Shown here: in pieces, positions 55,043 to 64,000 of the stretch
How positions within the stretch are numbered: the stretch's first letter is position 1
Layout of the letters: each line of letters begins with the position of its first letter
Notes under the pieces: generated by a model
Told to the model about the DNA's origin: nothing
Databases searched by the model: none
Seen by the model: only the letters and a program-made list of their open reading frames with translations
Source of the DNA: Mesostigma viride
Taxonomy: Eukaryota > Streptophyta > Mesostigmatophyceae > Mesostigmatales > Mesostigmataceae
DNA: 64,000 bases
Direction: 5' to 3'
NCBI GenBank assembly: GCA_009746045.1
Contig: RPFO01000333.1
Span: 1,470,674-1,534,673 of the forward strand
Translations under genes and position numbers: made by a program

Positions 55043-55644
55043 ATGCAGGTGGTCGCTGTAAGCAATCCTGCTGTGAAAACATTGGCACTTAACGACGTAA
55101 ACGTAGGCAGTCACGCGAGCTCGTCAGTACCTGGTACGGTAGGACGACGGTGGATTATCTACCGAGTTTTGAGGCGAGTTGTGGTGTTACGGCCATTATC
55201 CGTACGGAAACCCGCCTGGTTTGGGGGCTCATTCCACCGTCCAAATTTCACCGTTTGCGCCAGTCGCCTTGCAAGTTGCAACGGTGAAGTACAGCAGGTG
55301 CTTGGGCGTGGGACACAACAACAACAGCAGGTGCTTGGGGGTGAAGGTGCCACCTGGCACCAGGAAATGTTTGCATCAAAAAAATGCAAGCAGTGTGACC
55401 ATGGTACGTGGCTAGTGCATGTGACGATTTTCGTGACCTCGCAGGTGATGGCCTAATGGGCCCTATTGGTAGTCGGATCGATAACCCAAAACGTTACTCG
55501 TTCGAGGAAACAACAAGCAACGAGTTTGCTGGCAAAGATTTTTCACCAGCGCATTTTGCACTGATTTTCTTCGCATGTGCAACTATCAACTTTATTGCGC
55601 TAGTAATTGTTGGTTGCGCAATGTCGCCAGCTGCCCAGCATTAA
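55043..55644 (+). CDS. Small predicted membrane protein, divergent from the dehydratase (tentative)
   Basis: I join 55043-55403 and 55445-55644 across a 41-bp GT-AG intron, giving 186 residues. The C-terminal part has a polar stretch (GSRIDNPKRYSFEETTSNEF) and one hydrophobic helix (ALIFFACATINFIALVIVGC) close to the end. The N-terminus MQVVAVSNPAVKTLAL could be an organelle leader. The middle part, with WIIYRVLRRVVVLRPLSVRK and QQQQQ, looks less like protein, so another intron may run from a donor near 55134 (GTACGG) to about 55270. The single tail helix suggests a small membrane protein, perhaps thylakoid, which is a guess. I recognise no family. Confidence 0.4.
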
Positions 55645-55919
55645 TCGATGCCCAGATCACTGCACTTTTACGGTTGATGCTAAGGCCGTCCAAATGCTGC
55701 TGCACGCCATGCCATTCCCGTGAAGATATCCACGACGGCGCCTTGGCAACTCTGTCGTATCTTAGCCCGCTTGGCCAACCAGACCAATGCCCGCGTCTTG
55801 TTTGAGCTAACTGTATCCATGGCAACGGTACCGTGCTGTCATACATCCTTTATTCGTGCTGCTGGTCTGCGACTCTGTGAACTTCACAGGAAACGTGCCG
55901 TGCGAGCAGAAGTTTAGAT

Positions 55920-58900
55920 ATGTGGCAAAAACGTCGGAATTACCCTTTCCAGGTTCTGGACGCCATATGGCGCGCGTCGGCGAGCTGGGCAGGCGTGCAG
56001 GGCGACATAAGCTGCCGGGCTCCCCGTTGGTTAAAGCCGGCGGGGTTTGCTGCGCAGAATCATCGCTGCAGCTGCCTCTCTCGTGCCTGGCAGAATCCGT
56101 GGTGCTGCTTCCCCAAGCGTGGCCTTTCCTTTGGCGCTACCCACACGCGTGCGTCATTGCACCCTGCCGAGCGCCTTTCCCTCCCACCGTCATGCAATCT
56201 TGGAGGCACGTTGCTTTATGGCCGGATGCGGTCTCTGGCGGGTCGCGCCGATGCTCAATCCTCGCCTGCTGTGGCCCCTTATTCTGGTGGCCGCGCACCC
56301 CCCCCCATGGGGTGGCAACATTCCCACGCCATCGCCTCTGCTGAACAACCCCGTGCGTACAGCACGGGCGTCCTTGCCGCGGGCACTGACAGGGTCCACC
56401 GGCCACGCACCCCCCCTAAAGGAGGGCCGACGCGCTGGTCGGCGCCCGAGGCCCGCCTCCTTTCCCTCGCTACCAAGGGGCAAGTATCGGAGCTGACCCG
56501 GTTGCTAGCAGCCGCCACCTCCCCATCCTCCTCTTCCTCCTCCTTGCCCTCCACCTCTTCCTTCTCCTCCCCATCCTCCCCCTCCTTCCCCTCGTCATCA
56601 TCATCGCCATCATCGTCGTCGACATGGGCCTCTTCATCACCCCCATCGTGTTCGCCGGCGTCATCGTCCTTACCCTCGCCGTCCCGATCGGCAGACCAGG
56701 GGGACCGCCCCACCATCGGCCTGGCCTGCACGCTCAAGGCCACTGAGGTACTGCTGGCGGCCGGGCGGCGGGAGGCAGCGCTGACGGTGCTAGAGTACGC
56801 CGCGACCCTACACACATCACCACCCGCCCCACAAAACGCGTCGCAGCATGCCAGGGAGCCGGCCGGTGCGGCCCAGCCTGCGCGGGATGGAGGGGCCAGT
56901 GCGTTGGCGCCACATGGCGCGCCGACGTTGAGGACGGCATTGACGACCAATGGGATGCTGCCCCTTGCCCACGTGACACCACCACCGCTGGAGGTGCGCG
57001 CCCCACGGGCCCTGGTGCATGGTTTCCAGGCGTTGCTAACACTGTGCGGGCGCGCCGGGGACGTGGCCCTCTCGTTGCGTGTGATGGCATCCATGCGCGC
57101 TGCGGGCATACGCACGAGCCAGGTGGCCTACGCGTCCGCCTTCCGTGCCTGCGCCACGGGTGGGGATCTGGCGACCGCCACCGCCCTCTTCGCGGCCTCC
57201 CGTGCCCAGCCCTGGGTGCGGCCAGACCCCGTCTTCTACAACGCGCTGCTGTCGGTGTATTCCGCGGTGGGGGACGCGGGTGGGGCGCTACAGCTTGCGC
57301 ACGGCCCCATGTTGGCTGACCGGGTGGCATGGGACCAGTTCACCTGGAACACCCTGGTGGCCGCCTGCGCCCGTGTGGGGGATGTCGGCACTGCCATGGC
57401 TCTGGTGGCGGATCTGCGGGCGGGGGCGCCCGTGGGGGGCTTGCGAGGGCAGGGCACCGTAGGTACGGCGCCACATGGCGGCAATACCGAGCATGGCGAT
57501 GGGATGGGAGAGGGCGGACCGCATCACGCGGCAACAAACACCCCCGCGATGACACCTGGCACTGGGGTGGTCGCTGCACCGAGTGAACGCTCGACCGTAC
57601 CCGTCGGCGCTGCCTTGGCCGGCGCTCACCTAAGCACCGCCCCTAGGCAAGCCCGACCAGCACGCCAACCACGGCACCCACCGCTGCGGCCCGACCTGGT
57701 CACCTACAACGCGCTGATCCACGCGTGTGCTCCATCTGGCGACGTCACCACCGCTTGTGCGGCGCTGCGCATGCTGCTGGGGGAGAGGGTCACTGACGAC
57801 GACGGGCCAGCCAGGGGGGTGCATCCGCGGTATCCAGCCAGGGGGGGGCGCCCGCAGCAGGGTATACCACACAGGGACACGCGCTCGACCTCCCCAGCCC
57901 CGCCCTCATCGACCCCTTTGACCCCATCACCATCACCATCCACTACCCCCACTACCCCCAAGCACCTGGTTCCCGACATTAAGACAGTCACCAGCCTGCT
58001 GGCCGTGTGCGTGGGCGCGGGCGACCTGCCCCGGGCGCGCCAGGTGGTGGCCCTCATGCCGCGCTGGCGCCTGTCCCACGACGCCATGTCCATGTCGGCC
58101 CTGGTGGCCGTGCACGCGCGCGCGGGGGACGTGGAGGGCGCGTTCCGTACGGTGGAGGACATGCGGGCGATGGGGTTGGCACCAGTGGCCCACACCTACT
58201 CCTCGCTCATCATGGCGTGCGCGCACAAGGGGGACGTCGACCGAGGGTTCGCCGTGCTGGACCAGATGCTGGCAGGCAGGGCCGCACGGGTTGGGGGTGC
58301 TGGTCCAACGGGCAGACCTGCGCCAGCCACTGGGGGGAAGGTGGCCGCTATCAACGCTGTGCCTGGGACCGAGAGCGTTTGGCCATCGTCGCCGGCAGGG
58401 TCGGTGCCATCATCAGCCGCGGAGGCATCTGCCCATGTCTGGACAGAGACGTCTGCCGATGCATCGGCCACACGAAGCGACCCAAGTCCGCCCTCAACAG
58501 CAGCAACGGCGCCACCGCCGCTGTCCCCCCTCGTCCACCTGCCGGATGTCGTGCTGTACAACTCGCTCCTCTCCGCGTGCTGGCGCGTGGGCGATGGTGC
58601 GCGGGCCCAAGCGGTGATGGAGCGGATGCTAGCAGAAGGCTTGCGGCCCGACGCGGTGGCGATGGAGACGCTGGCGCGTGCGTGGGCCCGGGCGGGCGAC
58701 GTGTCCAAGGCGCTGGCCGTGGTCCAGGGGACGCGGGGGGGCGACCGCCCCTCCCTTCTCTGCGGCCTGGTCATCCACGAGTGCCAGCTGCGCGGCGACC
58801 ACGTGGGGGTCCTCAGGGTGATGGCTGCGCTGCGGGAGTGGGGGTTGGCAACCGGGCTGGATGCCGCCACATGGGCCACGGTGCTCAAGGTGTGCCGAGT

Positions 58901-59090
58901 GCTGACGCAACGGGCGGGGGCGGGACGAGGGGAGCTTGTGGCGCGCGCGGAACTAGAGGCGGACGCCGCAGTGAGTGACGCAGGCGACCGGCTGGATGGG
59001 GACACCTGGCAGTTGATCGATGCTATTCGGGGGCTGCGCAAGGGGCTGGGCAAGGAGCAGGTCACCGACAAGGATAGGCCGGACACCTGA
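55920..59090 (+). CDS. P-class pentatricopeptide repeat protein
   Basis: The intronless frame codes up to 1,056 residues. PPR proteins bind organelle RNA, one base per repeat, and guide its processing, stability or translation. About eleven repeats run from 57012 to 58850; clear ones are DPVFYNALLSVYSAVGDAGG, DQFTWNTLVAACARVGDVGT, DLVTYNALIHACAPSGDVTT, AHTYSSLIMACAHKGDVDRG and DVVLYNSLLSACWRVGDGAR. No E, DYW or SMR domain follows. Three low-complexity inserts of about 87, 56 and 86 residues (57426-57686, 57796-57964, 58281-58539) separate repeats. A serine-rich run (56511-56680) precedes the repeats. The first ATG gives a poor leader; ATG 56226 (MRSLAGRADAQ) is a better start. Another frame at 56047 (MLRRIIAAAASLVPGRIRGA) looks like an organelle leader and could be joined by splicing. 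Confidence 0.88.
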   Translation: MWQKRRNYPFQVLDAIWRASASWAGVQGDISCRAPRWLKPAGFAAQNHRCSCLSRAWQNPWCCFPKRGLSFGATHTRASLHPAERLSLPPSCNLGGTLLYGRMRSLAGRADAQSSPAVAPYSGGRAPPPMGWQHSHAIASAEQPRAYSTGVLAAGTDRVHRPRTPPKGGPTRWSAPEARLLSLATKGQVSELTRLLAAATSPSSSSSSLPSTSSFSSPSSPSFPSSSSSPSSSSTWASSSPPSCSPASSSLPSPSRSADQGDRPTIGLACTLKATEVLLAAGRREAALTVLEYAATLHTSPPAPQNASQHAREPAGAAQPARDGGASALAPHGAPTLRTALTTNGMLPLAHVTPPPLEVRAPRALVHGFQALLTLCGRAGDVALSLRVMASMRAAGIRTSQVAYASAFRACATGGDLATATALFAASRAQPWVRPDPVFYNALLSVYSAVGDAGGALQLAHGPMLADRVAWDQFTWNTLVAACARVGDVGTAMALVADLRAGAPVGGLRGQGTVGTAPHGGNTEHGDGMGEGGPHHAATNTPAMTPGTGVVAAPSERSTVPVGAALAGAHLSTAPRQARPARQPRHPPLRPDLVTYNALIHACAPSGDVTTACAALRMLLGERVTDDDGPARGVHPRYPARGGRPQQGIPHRDTRSTSPAPPSSTPLTPSPSPSTTPTTPKHLVPDIKTVTSLLAVCVGAGDLPRARQVVALMPRWRLSHDAMSMSALVAVHARAGDVEGAFRTVEDMRAMGLAPVAHTYSSLIMACAHKGDVDRGFAVLDQMLAGRAARVGGAGPTGRPAPATGGKVAAINAVPGTESVWPSSPAGSVPSSAAEASAHVWTETSADASATRSDPSPPSTAATAPPPLSPLVHLPDVVLYNSLLSACWRVGDGARAQAVMERMLAEGLRPDAVAMETLARAWARAGDVSKALAVVQGTRGGDRPSLLCGLVIHECQLRGDHVGVLRVMAALREWGLATGLDAATWATVLKVCRVLTQRAGAGRGELVARAELEADAAVSDAGDRLDGDTWQLIDAIRGLRKGLGKEQVTDKDRPDT

Positions 59091-59107
59091 TCAGCATGAG
59101 TATGGGG

Positions 59108-59380
59108 GTAATTAATTAAACTCGTGCTCCCGTTGGGGAGTCACGGAGCATTAACCCCGATGGATGGATGGGTGGGTACACGCAATCCTACCGGTCTAAG
59201 CTAGCTACAAGCTATCTACCAGCTATCTACAAAATCAGTCCTACTCTAATGGTGCTCGCGACCCTAGGGGTCCTGTCGAGCATGCCTCCCGCGTTTGCAA
59301 ACACGCTCCTTCCCCACGGCAGGGGGGCTGTTGTCCTCTATGACCTGGGCCCACTTGGCATCACGTAGCATGAATGGGAT
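59108..59380 (-). mobile_element. LINE 3' end directly after the PPR stop codon
   Basis: On the minus strand this matches the 3' end of the large LINE: AAGTGGGCCCAGGTCATAGA, GACCGGTAGGATTG, CCATCCATCCATCGGGGTTA, CTCCGTGACTCCCCAACGGG and a TTAATTAATT tail. ATTAATTAA also occurs at 59407-59415, so a target duplication is possible but lies in simple sequence. Only 18 bp separate the PPR stop codon from the LINE tail. Confidence 0.85.
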
Positions 59381-59429
59381 GACCCTGATGGCAGGGACGG
59401 CTGATTAATTAAGGGGACAGGACATACCT

Positions 59430-62400
59430 AAAGTGCACTTTTCTGGAAAGCATACCTATGCATGGGATAAAAATCCCATGATGATTGGGGTCCATAAATA
59501 TAATTTAAAAAAATTTTCCAGCCACTTTGGGGGGGTACTACCCCCCAGCAGGTGCCCGTTATGTGCTAAAAATAGAAAAGACGCTATTTTAGTCACATTC
59601 CATAGGACTATGCGAAACCATATTGGGACCAAATCATATATTTCCATATAGTTTCCCCACTTTTTAGAAAGTCTGCCTAATTGGGACCAAGAAATAAGCA
59701 AGGATGCACACGTTATTAATCTTCCCGCAAAACAGGTACTTTTTAATTAAAAAATAATAAATCAAATCATAAACACTTTTAAAATCGCCATATCATATAT
59801 TTTCAAATACTAGAGAGGGGGGGACATGCAGCCCCAAAATTTCAGGTCATTCTGACAACCACAGCTCAAGTTATTAACATTCATAGGTTGTCACCAGTGA
59901 CGAAGCTAAGGGAGGTTTTAGCCAGTATTTAACCACACTAACACCCCTAAATGTACATCTATGCCACGTGAAAACTGGCCAAGCCACATGCTAGCATCCT
60001 CTGCACATATGGCACCTCCTATGTTCAAGGCTTGAGGACATTCTGTGCACATGACAAGAACTGCCCAAGTTACAACCATTCCAAGACGACCACCCATGTA
60101 GACGCTACAAGGAAATTAGAGTAACCATTCAGCCACACTAGCACCTCCTTCATCAAAGACATCTTGAGCAGTGCAAACTGACAAAAGCACACATGATTAA
60201 CTCTTGCACGCTGACGGCAACGCCTGCTCAACATTGTGGGGGGTCATAATTGTGACAAGAACTACTCAAGTTGATGGGTTTCCTATATGACGACCTAATA
60301 ACAAGGCGCTAAGGACTACTCAGTAAGCTAGTAACCCCATAAGGCAAATCCATATGCCATCTAACATGCACCAAAACCACGCTGAGTATCAAGGAGACAA
60401 CCAAAAGTATGTTTACAAAGTGCAAAGGGGTGGCCACGCACCTCATACGCCTTCACCGTCCCTCGAGCATGGCCAGCCTTGTAAATATGTGCATAGCCTT
60501 GACAATGGTAGCCCTAACATGCCTAAGCAGCTTTTCCTATGTTTCTCCTAGGTTAGCTAGTGTAAGGTTGATGCCAACCAAGCTAGCTAGCTAATCAACA
60601 CAACAACACCTCCTAAACTGTCCTCCCCGGCATGGATGACAAACTGGGACTATGGAGGCCAAGGAACCAAGTAGGAACATGGTATATATAGCTTGCATGC
60701 AGTCATGCATGTCAACCATGGTTGGCTCAGCACATTGTTGTCTTGTCACATCATCATAACAAAGGAAAGCTCAAACAACCAATGGTGGCAGCTATCTACA
60801 TGCAGTCACACAAATGCAACATCTCCAACAGCATCATCACTATACACTTCCATCCCTGCACGATAAAATGCAAAGAAACCATTGGCGGCCCTACAGCGCA
60901 TGAGCGCTGTGATGCCGCTGCGAAGAGAGGCCTAGGGTGCGTCACTCTCACACAACAAGAAGCGTCCATACGCATGTAACATCCTTGCCAGAACACGTTT
61001 TATGAAATGCCTTATACCTCCCCGAAAAGCTATAGGCTGCGACTGAAGCGGCCCTGTCAATCACGACATCAACGAAAACAATATAAAGCTGGGCCAGGTA
61101 TTCGACAACACAACGGCAAGCAACGGCGAGCTACCTGGCGGAAACTGCCCAAAAAGAACGCAAAAAACTTCGAACGATGAGCTCATAGAAGAAAGCACTG
61201 ATATCACAGAACATTCGCGACAACTGATCTGTACCTTGACCTCGTAAATCCCTCGCCCACGAACGCGCAACAACAGCCGTTCTCCCATGGACAGGTCAGA
61301 TACGCACTGCGCAGGTCTGAACAATTACTTACCGATAATGGCCGAAAATCTGGCGAAAAGCACCTGCTGGGGTTAGATCGAATTCGATGCAACCGATATT
61401 AACCCCTAAATGGGCAGAAATACTGCCGATGCATCGGCTGTAACTTCACAATTTTGCAAACCAGATGCCATCCAACCCACCCATATCCAATGGCTGTCCT
61501 TGGGGGCCAAGCATGTCCATGAGTTGCCCTTCGGGTTGGTATATCACAACCTTACATATATGCAGGGTAGGCCATGTATAACTGCCGTCAAAGTCAGGGG
61601 GGTCAAGACGAGCGTTTTCATTTTTGGTAGAATGTGCATTTTGAATTATGTTGTAAGAGCTAGGCACCTACCACTTCAGGGATGATAAACAATTAGTTGC
61701 TGAACAGTTTGAGCCATTGGGGTCATCATTTGGGTGGGTATACCAGCAGTTACACCCAGTACAGCCCATAGGGGTACCGTTGGTAAAAAGCAACCAAGGG
61801 GGTAGGAGTGGGCATACTACCTACTAATACCTACGAATATGGCCCCCAACCATGCCACACAATACATTTCCCTTCCACAATGATGGGGAAACATAACTGC
61901 ATCATCACACTGCCCTTACATGGCACCTATGTGCTGGTGCCACCTTGTCCATGCACGTAGGTAACGTGGGACGGATACCCTACGCAAGGCATGCATTCTA
62001 GGAGGCAGCCACCAACAAACTAGTGATTTGAAGCCTATTTCAGCTTGCCCTAGCAAGGATAAACTAGGCCTAAGCTGCTATAGCTTGCCAGGTGATGGCC
62101 AGCACACCTGGTGGCACATGCTGACAATGGGAAGCTTCTACTCACCGGTTACATGCTTGATGATGCCACAGAGACCAGCCAACTGCCTCACACTCATGCA
62201 ATATGTGTGTGGGAAATGTATAACAAACATATATGGAGGTATTCAAACCCATACAGCCTCTAAAACTTTTCACCATCACACTGTGGCAGGTCAACTGACT
62301 GAGGGAAGCATCTAAGAAGGGTGTTTTAGAAAGGGGCCAGGCCAGGGTCAAGAAAGAGCATGAATAATGCAAAAAGAATGTGCTACACAAGCTAGAACGT

Positions 62401-62430
62401 ATATATAAACGTCAAACATCGATAGGAAAA
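59430..62430. other. Repeat-derived DNA without a convincing gene
   Basis: Open frames are all short and lack motifs. ATATTGGGACCAAA (near 59619) recurs at 40218, so parts may derive from the same kinds of element as the interior of the large transposon. Confidence 0.4.
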
Positions 62431-63060
62431 CGATAACTCAGCTTTACCAGGCATCGATGGCGTTACCTTGGCCCAGGCGGTGGCCGCAAAATGGCGCATT
62501 TCGGCACACCAAAGTTGTGCAGCATGGTCGCTGGATTCGGCGATTTCTGGCCACCCTTGCACGTTTACGACTAATATGTATCATAAAAAGTACAAAGAAA
62601 CCAATATATCCTTTAAAATACTCCGGAAAGGTATTGCTGTCAACGTTTCTATCGTCCGGCCTGATCGCAGGTTTTTCCAGCAAGAACGCTGCCGACACCT
62701 ATCAAATGGCATTCCCGCGAACCAAAAATTGGCCTGTATCATCTTTAGGACGTATAAAATCAATTTCCTGAGTTTGGTCAGAAAATTCTAACGAAAACGT
62801 AAATGCCATGCGTGGGCGCAAGCCGCCATGGCCAGGTCGTCGTTTTCCGGAATGCACGTTGTACGTGAAAAAGTACCCTGACCCCTTGTACTTTGACCGG
62901 CCAGAACACCTCTATAACTTTGTCAGAAGTATGCAAACCCTAGTACCATGCTGTGAGGAAAATTATAAACTTTCGATCTTCTCAGCTAAACGTTTCCTAA
63001 TTCTCAATAGTTTTCGCGGCATTTGGTCCCCCGAGAAGGGGCCGACGTGTCGGCTGTAAC
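62430..63060 (-). mobile_element. Relative of the 30590-31190 segment, inverted
   Basis: Read on the minus strand, this stretch follows the plus strand of 30590-31190 phrase by phrase: CCATGGCGGCTTGCGCCCA, CGTCCTAAAGATGAT, TTCTTGCTGGAAAAA, CACCGCCTGGGCCAAGGTAA and CTGGTAAAGCTG. The strand at 62698-62444 is open for 84 codons and ends an apparent exon at CGHRLGQ|GTAACG. Both copies keep this phrase, so it may once have been coding. Confidence 0.65.
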
Positions 63061-64000
63061 TCAGTTTTAGGCGGAAAATCGGCAGCCAGACCATTTAGTC
63101 CAGGGGTCCCCAACCAAGGGGGGTGCACTCGGAAATGCATTCTGACCATGGCACCACGCTCATACAGTATTGACACATGGGTATGCGTCAATACGCGCTT
63201 GTAAACAGGTCTTTATGGCATGCAACACAAATATGCAGTATAACAGGCAACAAAAGACCGCAGCCAAAAGTGCTGGAATACAAACACGTTGCCTACCTGC
63301 ACTAACGGAATGATATACTCCAAAGACATGCCACAAACTGGGCACTTTCAGGGCTAATACCACCCTCTACAGCAGGTATGGAAGCTTGCTGAACGGTGCA
63401 CTAGTAAACTCGTGAAATGTAATGGATGGAAGACGTATTCCGCTGCAAACAACACGCAAAAACGTGGCCGTACCTGGCTCGATCACGACCTTTCCGGATT
63501 CTGCTGGCCGGGACCCTCATATCTCACACATACTAATGCTATACAGGCATAGGCCGCCATATCCGCATCATGCATGCATCTGCCATGATTACCAGGTTGA
63601 TGTTCCGTGCATACATGGCCTATAAACGCATCCGCAGGCCCAGGAAATGGTGCAGCGGATGTCCGGTAATAAACAGGATGCTCGGGCTGGCGCAGACTGC
63701 CCGGCCATAAGGAGAAAATCGAAAGGCGATACGCTATGGCCCATCTGGCACTGACGACCAAGAAGGCAGTATTTTCCCACCTGTATTTTCCCAATCCTGA
63801 AAATCTGGCCATGCCTGACTTACGAAAATCACGCATCACCATTCTGAGCAACATTCTGAACCGTTTCTAGCCGCGAGACGCAAAATTTCCTTGCTAACGG
63901 CACGTTTGCATCCATATCTCGTTACGCGCGCGCGCGAGTGAAAATTTCCCGCCAAAGTCACGTGATAATTTCCTTTCCTGGGCTATATTTTACAGGCTAT
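63061..64000. other. Unassigned sequence at the window end
   Basis: No gene is visible on either strand. The phrase CGGCTGTAACT occurs here (63051) and at 61436 next to related sequence. A minus-strand frame of 123 codons (63854-63483) has no recognisable motif. Confidence 0.4.

Noticed and set aside
56279-57115. Minus-strand frame of 278 codons, and others of 198 and 296 codons, across the PPR gene
   Set aside because: They are shadows of the PPR frame; their acidic run comes from the complement of the serine codons.
1-64000. tRNA, rRNA, riboswitch or bacterial promoter elements
   Set aside because: I looked for cloverleaf arms with GTTCRA boxes and for conserved rRNA phrases and found none I could support.

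Overview
The window is nuclear DNA from a photosynthetic eukaryote, most likely a green alga or a close relative. Signs of this are GC-rich exons separated by GT-AG introns, a plant-like CTR9 subunit of the PAF1 complex, a plastid-type arogenate/prephenate dehydratase with a leader, and a P-class PPR protein. Bacterial features (operons, Shine-Dalgarno sites, IS elements, CRISPR) are absent. I cannot name the species.

Layout. (1) 1-17,968, plus strand: the last 18 exons (713 codons plus stop) of CTR9. Its introns are full of tandem repeats, and several of these repeats begin inside the preceding exon and copy its splice donor. (2) 18,066-19,620: three or four truncated LINE 3' ends. (3) 20,169-29,426: an LTR retrotransposon with 99.7% identical LTRs and a CTATA target duplication. 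It carries a broken gag-protease and no recognisable reverse transcriptase or integrase. (4) 29,432-32,850: a broken LINE ORF1, a 1.7-kb segment bounded by hairpins, and a gag fragment. (5) About 32,880-50,101: one degenerate LINE of about 5.2 kb, split by a 1.6-kb hAT-like element (34,742-36,364) and by a 10.37-kb element with terminal inverted repeats and satellite arms in opposite orientation (38,344-48,713). The large element itself holds a solo LTR. Removing each insertion with one target-site copy joins the LINE reading frame exactly. (6) 50,102-53,355: degenerate repeats, a 601-bp tandem duplication and another LINE 3' end. (7) 53,739-59,090: a gene island with arogenate/prephenate dehydratase (minus), a small divergent gene (plus, tentative) and a PPR protein (plus). 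(8) 59,108-64,000: an antisense LINE 3' end, then repeat-derived DNA without a convincing gene.

How the genes relate. The host genes share no pathway: CTR9 works in transcription elongation, the dehydratase in phenylalanine synthesis in the plastid, and the PPR protein in organelle RNA processing. What they share is context. Each of the three confident host genes has a LINE 3' end lying tail-to-tail beyond its own 3' end. The most unusual observations are the repeated copying of splice donors inside CTR9 introns and the 10.4-kb satellite-armed transposon.
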